Below are positions 54,120-64,000 of a stretch of DNA of 64,000 nt, piece by piece. The notes below the pieces were generated by a model. The model was given only the letters and a program-made list of their open reading frames with translations, was not told the origin of the DNA and made no database searches. How positions within the stretch are numbered: the first letter of the stretch is position 1; each line of letters begins with the position of its first letter. Both the position numbers and the translations under genes were made by a program. The stretch is from Owenia fusiformis (Eukaryota > Annelida > Polychaeta > Sabellida > Oweniidae), in contig CAIIXF020000002.1 in assembly GCA_903813345.2 (NCBI GenBank), positions 1,218,001-1,282,000 on the forward strand, given 5' to 3'.

Positions 54120-54945
54120 CAATTACGATCTTATCATATTCCATTTGTTTTTAAAAAATACATTTTTACGTACATACATTTCGAATTTTAGAGTTTTAAC
54201 AATTCCTTCAAAATTCCGTTTTATTCCATTATTTAATTCTTGAATGTATGCTTTATATATCACAAATGTTACAATACTAATAAAATAGTTCAAAAATGCA
54301 GTCTGGTTATCATTTCCATTATAGCCTATTATCAACTTTCTATATTTCTATATGTTATCTTTAAACCTGATACATTAAAGATATATATTCCAAACATTTT
54401 GGGAGAGTGTACATGCGAAAAGCAAATGTTTTAATGTACATACTTCTCCGCACAAACTGCAATTATATGTTTCACTTTTTCCATATAGATGTAAATCATT
54501 AAGACTAGGAAGGATGTTGTTTATACTTTTATAGTTGAAATTAGCTATCTTCTTTTCTTTACATTTTATCTTTGTAAAGAAAAAGTTTTGCCAATTTATT
54601 TCATCGTAGGTTTCATTATTTAAGAAGCAAAATCCACGTTCCCATTTTTTTTCATGAACCATTTTTCAGATTGCTTATTTTTCAGAATTTCATAAAACAA
54701 TTTTGATTTTTGATCTCTAATTTGGAATAAAACATTATTTGCTTTCAATCTGTATTTTGGGATGTGTGTGTATTTTGCTTTATTGACATCAATAAAACCT
54801 CTTGCAATATTCATACTCAGAAATCCAATTTTGTTTTTTCTGCAACTTTTGAAAATGTGGTTGATATCATTAAATGTATCCTCTATTATTAAATCTTTTA
54901 CATAGACAAAACCACTTTCAATCCAATTTGTAAAATACGCTCGCT
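54120..54945 (-). pseudogene. LINE ORF2 C-terminal part (decayed)
   Basis: Minus-strand frames give the end of a non-LTR retrotransposon ORF2: GFVYVKDLIIEDTF, then NKQSEKWF, INNILPSLNDLHLYGKSET, a Cys/His knuckle CSLCGEVCTLKHLLFAC (54410-54465), VWN, and a terminal helical part ending near 54123. At least two frame breaks. The type resembles L1/Tx1-like LINEs. It continues the reading of the RT part at 57177-58440 after a missing stretch, found inverted at 56477-56917. Confidence 0.8.
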
Positions 54946-55000
54946 CGTGCAGATATCATATCCATTTGTGGATAAAAATCATATCACTCATAAATCATAG

Positions 55001-55396
55001 TTTATGATTCACAACAACACAGGAATTAAATTATATTACATTTATTTACTCAAGTTTGGCTTGGGGTTCCCTGAAAGAAAGTAATGTGATTATACATTAA
55101 TAATATACAGTAGTTAGGGCAATCCACCTCACCAAGCTATCTATCTTGATTTCAAATTCATATATGTTCTTTTGATTGATTGATTAATTGATTGAGCGAT
55201 TGATTGAATTTTTGGTTGATTGGATTACTTGATTGAGAACTTGTGTGATCCCGCGACGTGTCGCTTGATATGATGGACGAAGTCTTGGGTACAAGCTAGA
55301 TTGGAGAATTGAAGCGACCAACTGCATATGTGTACTTGTGGTCGGGGAGTACAAGTATGCAAGTCTACCTCCAATAACACATTGAACGGAAGCCGA
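55001..55396. repeat. 396-bp direct repeat, copy 1
   Basis: Identical by eye to 55721-56116 (offset 720). Includes a TTGATTGATTGATTAATTG run. Homology resumes after the copy-2 insertion, through ATGATAATCACAAGATGCAC to about 55490. Confidence 0.9.
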
Positions 55397-55720
55397 TGAT
55401 AATCACAAGATGCACAATCGGCAAACAAACATGTCTTGTACTGATCTAAACCTAAATATCGGCCAATAGGCCCATCTCTTAAGATAAATGGCGTTCAGAA
55501 AAATTGGTGTGTGGTGGGGTGGATGGCGGATAACTTGTTGAACAAGGTGACTTTGGGATGTTGCTATCGCAAAGCGCACCTTAAAATGAATCAAACAATG
55601 GTTAGTGTTACAATAACATAAGAATTAGCCAACCGGTTCGTTGCACATGATATATGCCTTGAGGGGTGGATACTGTTGTCAATCATAAACCCGACTTATA
55701 CTTAAAATATAAGTCAAACA

Positions 55721-56381
55721 TTTATGATTCACAACAACACAGGAATTAAATTATATTACATTTATTTACTCAAGTTTGGCTTGGGGTTCCCTGAAAGAAA
55801 GTAATGTGATTATACATTAATAATATACAGTAGTTAGGGCAATCCACCTCACCAAGCTATCTATCTTGATTTCAAATTCATATATGTTCTTTTGATTGAT
55901 TGATTAATTGATTGAGCGATTGATTGAATTTTTGGTTGATTGGATTACTTGATTGAGAACTTGTGTGATCCCGCGACGTGTCGCTTGATATGATGGACGA
56001 AGTCTTGGGTACAAGCTAGATTGGAGAATTGAAGCGACCAACTGCATATGTGTACTTGTGGTCGGGGAGTACAAGTATGCAAGTCTACCTCCAATAACAC
56101 ATTGAACGGAAGCCGAAAGCACACGAAAGCTACATCGTTGGCAGCAAACGTGGGCTGCATCGTTGGCAGCCGAAGCCAAAGGCAAACGTGAGCTGCATCG
56201 TTGGCAGAGCTGCGCTGTGATCCCTGAATATTGGGAACGCACCAATGCATTGTTGGAACCCATGTACATCTTTGAATAGTGAAATGATGATAATCACAAG
56301 ATGCACAATCGGCAAACAAACATGTCTTGTACTGATCTAAACCTAAATATCGGCCAATAGGCCTATCTCTTAAGATAAATG
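55721..56381. repeat. 396-bp direct repeat, copy 2, with a ~171-bp insertion
   Basis: 55721-56116 equals copy 1. 56117-56287 is extra and contains three copies of GCATCGTTGGCAG or TACATCGTTGGCAG. The remainder (to 56381) again matches copy 1. The minus-strand ORFs here (up to 148 codons) arise only from this repeat and its insertion. Confidence 0.85.
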
Positions 56382-56476
56382 GCCAAACCATAGGCGTGAC
56401 GGTAACAGCTTGGTGATAGAGGATCGCCTATGGGAACCCCAACAAAGAGAGGATATCCTCTATATATCTCTATTTC

Positions 56477-56917
56477 GATAATATTGTAAATGATTTTGAT
56501 GTATTATTGAAAATGAATAGTTTTGATTTGCAATACTTTCAGAAAATACCAATTTTTTATCAGCAAGTATTATGTGCTCATGCCAAATGTAAAGAAAAAT
56601 ACGCTCGCTCGTGCAGATATCATATCCATTTGTGGATAAAAATCATATTACTCATAAATCATGGGATATCCTCTATATCTCTATTTCGATAATATTGTAA
56701 ATGATTTTGATGAATTATTGAAAATGAATAGTTTTGATTTGCAATACTTTCAGAAAATACCAATTTTTTATCAACAAGTATTATGTGCTCATGCCAAATG
56801 TAAAGAAAAAAAAATCTTGAAAATATGAAAACATGTGATATCCTGCAAGAGACAATATGGGGTAATAGTTTGCAGTTTACTGTAAACAAAAAAACGCTGT
56901 ATTTTACACGAGCGAGC
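56477..56917 (+). pseudogene. LINE ORF2 middle segment, inverted and partly duplicated
   Basis: The plus strand encodes NDFDVLLKMNSFDLQYFQKI then PIFYQQVLCAHAKC, and after a frame break DILQETIWGNSLQF, typical of the region after the RT thumb in L1-like LINEs. The first ~120 bp are duplicated (56477-56597 and about 56690-56810). The ..TGTATTTTACA end joins CGAGCGAGC; the missing continuation (..TATTTTACAAATTGG) is on the other strand at 54945. Confidence 0.75.
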
Positions 56918-57176
56918 TTAGCGAGAGAGTGCAGATATCAATATCCATGAGTGGATTAAAATCATATCACGAGTAAATAATTAAGTGATTTAAAACGAAT
57001 TTTCCAAACCAGTTCCAAATAATCCGGCGATATTGACATTTAGCCTCGCTTTGAGTCTGAAGTAGCAAAAATCCATAATTCATAGCATACGGCGCCTTAT
57101 GTCATGGCTAAAACACAGTATACTATGGTTAAGTGAAAATTTGTCAAAAATATCATATTTTACCACTGATTACAAA

Positions 57177-58440
57177 AATACCGTTTTTATTTTGACATGT
57201 TATCCTATGAATATCATGCTAACTATGGAATAAGGTATTTTATTCATCATTTGTTTTCTATCATATAACCTTGGAATCCAAGCAGCTTTTAGAGCATGCA
57301 ATTGAGATTCGAAGTCTATCATGTTAAGTCCAACTTTTTCTAATGAATTTATAATAATAGTTCGCCTTATTTTATCTTTTCCATCCCAAAGGAATTTATA
57401 AATTATTGTATTAACTCTTTTTACAATTTCATTATCATATTGAAGTATTGATGCTGCATAAATCAATTTCTCTTTTTCCAAGAATCTAATACTTTCTCTA
57501 ATTTTGTTATTCTGTTCAGCCAATTTAGCTCATAACATTTGTCTTTATCATGTCTAATAAAAATGTCAAGAGTTTTTACCGGCTCATTGCTAAATTTTAT
57601 ATTTGCGAAGTTATTTTCATTCACTTTACTTCTCCCCAACCAAATTCCTTCAGTTTTGTCTATATTAAGTTCTTATCCAGAAACATAAGAGAATGATTGA
57701 ATCGTTTGAATTGCTTGCAGTATCGAATCTTTGTCTTTTAAAAATAAATTAGCATCATCCGCATATTGAGAGAGTTTATATTCATTATTGTTTATTTCAA
57801 TGCCTTTTATGTTAATATTCTGTTTTATTCTTAGTGCAAGGATTGAAAGTGCAAGGACCTCTGTGCACATAATAAATGCCAAAGCAGATACTGGGCAACC
57901 TTGCCGACAGGATCTTTGCATGTTTTTATTTTCAGAAAACCATCCATTTTGTTTTATAGTTACCATTGGTTTAATATAGAGTATTTTTATCCACTTAATA
58001 AACTGTTCAGGAAAATTGAATTTTCTGAATGTTTCAAAGATGAAATTCCACTTGATACTATCAAAAGATTTTTTAAATCAATTAATAAAATAGCGCCCTC
58101 TTTTTCAAAATTTTCTGCATATATTCATAAATATCAAGCGTAAGTCGACAACTATTACCAATAAAACGATTATTTATATAGGTAGTCTGCTGAGACCCAA
58201 TTATTTTTGCAATTACTTTTTGCATTCGCTTTGCCAAAATAAAAGCTAGTATCTTGTAGTCTGCATTAGAGAGTTTGATAGGTCTAAAAGTTTTCAAAAG
58301 TTCCCTATCTCCTTTTTTTAAAAAGCAAACTAATTATAATTTTTCTAAAAGATGGTGGCAGTATGCCAGTTTCATAGGATTCATTTATAGCATTTATAAC
58401 ATACAAACTAACATCCTGCATTGACATAGTAATCTTTTGT
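57177..58440 (-). pseudogene. LINE reverse transcriptase domain (decayed)
   Basis: Minus-strand frames contain reverse transcriptase motifs in order: a KKGD start, FRPIKLSNADYKILA, a QTTYINNRFIG block, a first catalytic Asp in LLIDLK (about 58090), RQGCPVSALAF (about 57890), the catalytic YADD (57754-57765) and a thumb-like region (57200-57523) with YKFLWDGKDKIRR. Frame shifts occur near 58100, 58080 and 57660. Endonuclease and ORF1 are not found upstream (beyond 58440 the frame is lost). Similar to L1/Tx1-type elements; clade not determined. Confidence 0.85.
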
Positions 58441-58576
58441 AATATAGGTTGCTGCGGTATCAATGACCCTAAATCAAACAATATACGTTTTGTATTGTAT
58501 TCACAGCAAATATATGACCAAGAAATCTTTTAAAAACTGTTTCCAAAGGTACATTACCCATCAAAACCCTAGAACA

Positions 58577-58690
58577 GGCGTACGGACACCGCAAGGCGAG
58601 CGTAGGTTTCCTACGCTAGCCGCAGAAATTCACCGATTTAATTGACCTGCGGTCGACGTACGGCCGCCGTGCGACAAATGTGTCTGGGGC
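58577..58690 (-). repeat. GC-rich dispersed hairpin repeat, copy 2
   Basis: Inverted copy of 555-667. Contains AAGGCGAGCGTAGG..CCTACGCTAGCC as an internal hairpin. Confidence 0.6.
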
Positions 58691-61315
58691 TTTAGCTAAC
58701 ATCGACCAATCACCTCTTATCCCTGTACGACATACTGTTCCATTTACGCAACGCACAAAGAATTCATTTATTTGCAAATGTCGCCAAGCTCAAACGCAAA
58801 TTAATGTGAATGAATTGTTCTAATGGATTGGAATACGGTTCTTGAACAAAAGATTTTAGCTAAACCTAGGCCTTTATAAAAAAAAAGTTGCCTGTACCTC
58901 CTCTTTAGAACCAATATTTCTTCATCATCACATATGAAAACAGTATATTAAAGAATGCATGTTCTAACAAAATTAAACTTTGTTTTGATTTCCAGAAGTA
59001 ATAACAATGGAAGCCACAGCCCTTTTAAAGGTGGTAAGATGACAGAGGTTCGTCGCCAACATCTTTAAACGGAGGCCTTTTTTGCCCCCTTAATAACTTG
59101 AACACACCGAGAAGACAATAATACTGAACTACTAGTGGTTTAATCATAACTTGCATTGGATCGTTATATTAATAAAAGTTTATTCACAAGTATTTACCGC
59201 TGTGTGTTGTGTTTCTTCCTCATTTATGACTCTATCCGTGAGAAGTTTTCCACATCCGGGCAAATTCGAAATGGGTCAAACTTTATGGATTTATACTATC
59301 AGAACGAAAGTCGCTAAATAAGACATCTCATTGTTCAATATTTGTGATTAATATGATTAAGTATGACCTAAATTCTATTCTAATGAACAGGCAAGAGTCT
59401 CCAATCCATATAAAGCATCGAAATCATAGATTAAACTGAAAATGACGCCATCGTTCCACTTCAACACTAGATTTCTCGGTTCAGAATAGGTTACGAACGC
59501 TGCCTTTTCAGTATAACAAAAGTTACGGGTTAGAATGAAAACGATTTATTATAATTCCAGAAAGTGATTTTTACCCATTTGAGTTGTGGACATTTTTCTT
59601 AAGGAATGGTCCGTTGGTGGCCATATTAAAAATTGTTTGACCTTAGATTTTGGTTATCCCTGTTTATCAGTGAATTTTTGCGCGTATTTATCTTATAAAT
59701 TATCAAATCTGTATTTCTACATTCGTGCAATATCTAGAAGAATAAACATGTCATATATTTATATAGAACGTTCGATCTATTTTTCTTGAGAAATGTGATA
59801 TGGTTAAAGTTCAAGAAATATTTTCAGGTAGAAAAGCCCTCGAAATTTAAAATTCATTTCTATTGTAATTTGACCTTAATAGGGGTCTTGATGATGGTAC
59901 TGAAAATATAGCTGAGCAAAAAGAACAAAGGACAGAGGGTATTTACAAGGACAACAATCGGATAAAATCAACACGGTTTACAACATCAAATTTACAACAT
60001 ATAACAATACATATAACAATACATGCATACAGTAATAAAACAAGACGCAAACAATAAGAGATAAAATGGAAATTCTAATAACAATATCCAACCCCGGAGC
60101 GCCAGAGGGCCATGCCACACCCTAACTTCCGTTATCGTAACATACATCTAACATCAAGTATTTGATCCAAAACTACTTCTAGTGATAAAGACAAAGGCGT
60201 ACCTAGTTGTACTATACCTAATGTACTTCCGTATATCAAACCTAGTACCAATATCCAATACTCAACAAAGCATGGTCCAAAATCCAAACCTCAAACAAGT
60301 AGCCTTTCCCAATGGCCATGATATCATGGCAGCCCATTACGCATACCTATATTTATAATGATGCAGCAGCAAACTGCAATAAACTATGCACCTACCCTAT
60401 CTTTGAATGCTCCGAAATCACTCTGCTACGTTTTTAGTGAAGTAATTTGGTATTTCATGAGTAATTAGGAGATTTGTGTCAAAAATTTGGAACTTGACTA
60501 ATTTTGAAAATTAAAATTTTCTTTATGCGCATGCGCGGGGTGCGCGTGTCAAACTTATCGCGTGTTTAACTAATCGAAATCATTATTTCAATACTAGTTT
60601 AATAACATAAACGGACAATTACATGAATATATATAAATTATATGAATATATATGAATATATGAAAATAATATGATATCTCGCTACACGTTTAGTAGCTTT
60701 AGCGAAATCTTATTATAATAATTTCGTTTCTTGGTGTTCATATAGATTTGCAGAACGACCAGACGAACTAAAATTTCTAAGTTGAAATTGCTTCGACATT
60801 ATACTTATAGAACGAAGGATTTACGATAATTAAGAACTCAAGAATTACAATTTTAACTGTATAAATGAGACAGGAAAGAGGTGGGCTGGTCAAATAAAGG
60901 GTAGGTCTCCAACTAACATCATAATTTTAACATGCATGAGTACAGAATTCCGCGACAATCTATTCAATGGTATGCGAGATGTCCCTAGTAGGACTAGGGA
61001 CATCTTGAAGTCTACAAACAAGAAGCCACAATCACATAGATTCATCGTATCCTGCCCTCTGGTCAACTGACGAACTCAACCTTGTACAACTCCTATATAG
61101 AATACAACTCAACCAAGACCAGTTTAACCAATACGAAATCTCTATTTCAAATATCGTCATATGACTTATAATAGTGTACTAGTTTTTAGCGACAGATATA
61201 TATCTAAATTCTATAACTTGTTCCAATAACATGTTCTATAATGTTGTTCTATTTACACGACGTTAGCATCGCTTAGAAGTTAAAAACATGAAAAGCCTTA
61301 TCAAGCAACCGTTAC
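58691..61315. other. 2.6 kb without a supported gene
   Basis: AT-rich. AGATGTCCCTAGT.AGG.ACTAGGGACATCT at 60977-61005 is a perfect 13-bp-stem hairpin. If the LTR-element trace at 61316-61356 is real, its LTR would occupy the right part of this stretch on the minus strand, but no left boundary was found. Confidence 0.4.
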
Positions 61316-61356
61316 ACAACTCCCCTCCTTCTGAGAAGGTGGCGTCCTCGCCAAAA
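61316..61356 (-). mobile_element. trace of a Gypsy-like LTR retroelement end (PPT)
   Basis: On the minus strand GGCGAGGACGCCACCTTCTC then AGAAGGAGGGGAG then TTGTGTAACGG. A purine-rich tract before a TGT-starting LTR, preceded by a GEDATFSEGG-like frame, is typical of the end of Gypsy-type pol. No pol domains follow to the right, so at most a fragment remains. Confidence 0.4.
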
Positions 61357-61436
61357 CTATAAATCATAATATAAAATATAACGGTTGCGTTAATTATCAA
61401 AACAATCAATTAACATTAAAATACACGGATCATCTA

Positions 61437-61914
61437 CTGTACGCCCGATATTATTCGCGAGATTTAATTTCGCGAATTTTGCGAAAACACGATTTCGCGG
61501 CTATTAAATTTTGCGAATTTCTCAAGTTTGAAATTCATTACTATTCCAGGAATTCTCGAGCTACTCGTGTGTAAATTAAGTTGGATGTACAGCTTGGACT
61601 TCATGTTATTTTTAGCAATTTGAACTTCAGTTTCTATAATATCGTCGATGTCATTATTAAGCCTAGGCCCATTGGTAGTAGTTGGCCTGACTAGCCAACG
61701 TAAAATATATTGACATGTTGGTGGAAATCATCCAATTATCGCCCAATAACACTAGACGAAACGTTTTACACAAAACGAAATGCATCAGAGCCCCGGGCAA
61801 AAACAAATTCCCGGGGATTTAATTGGCAATTTCGCGACGATAATTTTTCGCGATTTTAACACCCTCGCGAAAAGCGCGAGACTAAATCGCACGCGAATAA
61901 TACCGGGCGTACAG
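61437..61914. repeat. TTCGCG-rich MITE with TA flanks
   Basis: Ends CTGTACGCCCG.TATTATTCGCG and its complement, flanked by TA (61435-61436 and 61915-61916). The interior repeats TTCGCGAATTTT-type words. No coding sequence. TA target and TIR suggest a Tc1/mariner-type non-autonomous element. Confidence 0.8.
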
Positions 61915-62333
61915 TAATCATTTAATCTCAATCTTTATTCCTAGTCTTTACCAATAATGTTTATATACAAATACAGTGTGTCATCGTCATTTTCTGTGAC
62001 TCAAAATCCAAACCAAATAACTAGTGTTACAGACTCTGATTCCATGTTAATCAAAATAGTTAGTGTTACTGTTTATACTTCTGTTCATTATGTATTAGCA
62101 TGTTGCTTTATTACGTTGATATGCTCAGTGAAACCCCATCTTAAGTTACCCTTCTCCTTACGAGAATCTAACTGGCATTCAGAACTCGATATCCCAATTT
62201 ACTGTACTGCATGACACCTCCCCATAGCACAATGTGACGTGCTCAACCACTAAGTCATATTCCAATGCAGCAATGCCTGAACACTTCTGTTCAATATGAT
62301 ATGTTTTCAGTTGCGCACCTGAATACATAGGGG

Positions 62334-62862
62334 TTATGCACTGGGAGGTTTTGGATACAGGGAATATCCCGAGGGATATACAATATATCTTCCCGAGGGA
62401 CCGAAAGGACCAAGGGAAGATATATTGTATATCCCAAGGGATATTTCCTGTATCCAAACCGACCGTGCATAACTGTTGTATTCCATACCTGATGAGGTTT
62501 GAAATAATAAGCCAAAATATGTTATCATTTTCAAAAAAATTCAAATTTTATCCAAATTTGTTTTCAATTTTTTTCAAAAATGATGGAAATTTGTTTTCAA
62601 AATTGTTTTCACATTTTTTTGCATAATTTTTTTTTCCAAATTTTTTTTCACATTTTTTACAAAAATTTTTTACATAATTTTTTTCCACAATTTTTTTTCA
62701 ACTTTTTATTTTCAATTTTTTCCCGAATTAAAAAAAAATTTCAAATTTATATGTCCCGGAGCTCCGTTGGAGCGGGACATACGAAAAATATTTGCCCGGA
62801 TATGGAATATATTCCCGGTTGATATGTCCCTGAAACCTCATCAGGTATGGAATACAATGTCA
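62334..62862 (-). repeat. composite double-hairpin element, copy 2
   Basis: The small hairpin 62334-62472 pairs GGTTTTGGATACAGG with CCTGTATCCAAACC around the tip GAGGGACCGAAAGGACCAAG. The large inverted repeat has 25-bp perfect arms (62476-62500 and 62833-62857) and encloses a T-rich tract and ATGTCCCGGAGCTCC.GTTGGAGCGGGACAT. Read on the minus strand, the parts are in the same order as in 16520-17012. Confidence 0.8.
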
Positions 62863-64000
62863 CATCCCTACTATTTTCAGTTGAAGAAAACAAAGATGAA
62901 AAGTTTCATCTACAAATAATTGGTTTTACATGCACCCTTTTCGCATTCAGTCTTAATTCATTCACACATGGATAATTAGTCCATTTCATTCATTTGAATT
63001 TCCATCATTGTATCCACCACCACTGTAAATTCAACATTCTTAAATATTCTTGCTTTATATTTCGTGCATATAACCAATAATCAAGTTTCACTTTCGCAAT
63101 AAAAATACCAGATATCTCCATGCAGACAAGTTTTACACTAAGGGCATAGCAAAGGAGACATTCGGTGAAGCATTACGAGAGTTCCAGCAATCTATGGTAA
63201 TCATATTCGGGCAAGCAGTAACTTGCATGATCATAGATTCGCGGCCAAAACTATCAAACTTCTTACTCAAGTGCTTCTGCGTGACACAACTTGAACTATA
63301 CTTCAAAGTGGTATATGCAACATAAGCAATTTGATTCGCAAAAACCATCCATATAGGCATCTCAAAATCACAATATCCAAATTCTCATATGTCATCTTCA
63401 CATCGAATCCTTTAATTACATCTTATCTAATCCAATTTCCCTACCATCAAACGGAATCTATTCCTCATATATACCCGCGCATGTGCATGGAAAAAATTCA
63501 ATTCAATTCAAACCATACGACATCCATGCAAAAATCAAGTTTAAAACAAACGCATGTTTTTATGTTTTTCATGTTTTACTTAAAAATTGTGTCCATCTGT
63601 AGCAGAGTAATGAATAAAAATCATGTCAATATGATACTACTCTCCATTGCCAGGACTTGCGAATGTAGTTTCGATGTAAAAATCTAGGTGATTAAAATCA
63701 AAATCTCGAGTTTGTTTTTGTATAATGTTTATGCATTCTCACGAACGGTTACCCGTACTTTGCACAACATCCATTATTCGAATATCATAAAACAAAAATT
63801 ATATTATAATTACAGTGCGTATCAAAAACGCAACAGATTGTTATCTTGTAAAAGCACAAAACCAGTGATAACAGCATTGATTTCATTCAATGCACCATAA
63901 AGCCACGTGTCTCCTCTTTACAATGATATATCATTCATTGATATTTGGTCATGGTTGGGTGAGTAATCATTCCATTTGCAAAGTGGGCCAAAATTAGCTT
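62863..64000. other. no supported gene; possible element end near 63813
   Basis: ORFs up to 118 codons have no recognisable domain. At 63811-63832 TA is followed by CAGTGCGTATCAAAAACGC, which resembles a mariner/Tc1 terminus running out of the window; the other end is not visible. Confidence 0.35.

Noticed and set aside
55904-56391. 121- and 148-codon overlapping minus-strand ORFs
   Set aside because: Both are open in two frames across a recent duplication and its GCATCGTTGGCAG insertion; the first copy at 55 kb does not keep the frame, and no domain is visible.
63331-63687. 118-codon plus-strand ORF
   Set aside because: No domain, no splice context, composition of AT-rich non-coding DNA.

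Overview
The window looks like AT-rich, gene-poor nuclear DNA of a metazoan, probably a marine invertebrate. A mollusc or other lophotrochozoan is my best guess. The reasons are eukaryotic mariner/Tc1, LINE and LTR retroelement remnants, long minisatellites, tRNA-derived repeats, and one gene for a glycosylated somatomedin-B protein. There are no operons, no ribosome-binding-site pattern and no bacterial gene density. The organism call is inference, because no rRNA or conserved housekeeping gene is present.

Only one gene is convincing: a single-exon 652-aa membrane-anchored protein with a somatomedin-B domain (21692-23650, minus) and two perfect CRE-like TGACGTCA sites upstream. Weaker candidates are a pair of related small secreted-peptide exons (6895-7095 minus; 43430-43591 plus, with a dead copy just upstream), an 88-aa one-TM ORF (10845-11111 minus), and a 37-aa ORF with a TATA box in the middle of a foldback element (42490-42603).

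Layout: 0-2 kb, small repeats and a tRNA-derived SINE. 2-6.1 kb, a ~101-bp minisatellite interrupted by a solo LTR. 7-8.5 kb, a secreted-peptide exon next to a dead mariner. 12.7-14.4 kb, a palindrome-rich GAAGCCGGCTTC block. 14.5-17.2 kb, a cluster of hairpin elements. 19 and 25 kb, two TA-flanked mariner/Tc1 fossils. 21.7-23.7 kb, the SMB gene. 31.8-36.8 kb, two long direct repeats built of ~0.47-kb units. 36.9-39.8 kb, an element with 250-bp terminal inverted repeats (TIRs) and an ATAAT target duplication. 41.9-43.3 kb, an AAAGCG-rich foldback element. 44.1-53.8 kb, a 9.7-kb insertion with ~1.44-kb inverted repeats that splits a mariner copy. 54.1-58.4 kb, a LINE broken into three pieces with the middle one inverted. 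61-63 kb, an LTR-element trace, a TTCGCG MITE and a second copy of the hairpin element.

The most interesting material is not protein-coding. First, the 9.7-kb long-TIR element (44074-53797) has a 4-bp TTCC duplication and can be proved as one insertion, because the two halves of the host mariner lie on either side. Second, a composite hairpin element occurs twice (16520-17012 and 62334-62862): its inverted arms are perfectly complementary within each copy but only about 74% identical between copies. Related hairpins elsewhere share a similar GAGNG..GAAG..GAGNG tip on unrelated arms. All alignments were done by eye; boundaries are approximate unless a target duplication is stated.
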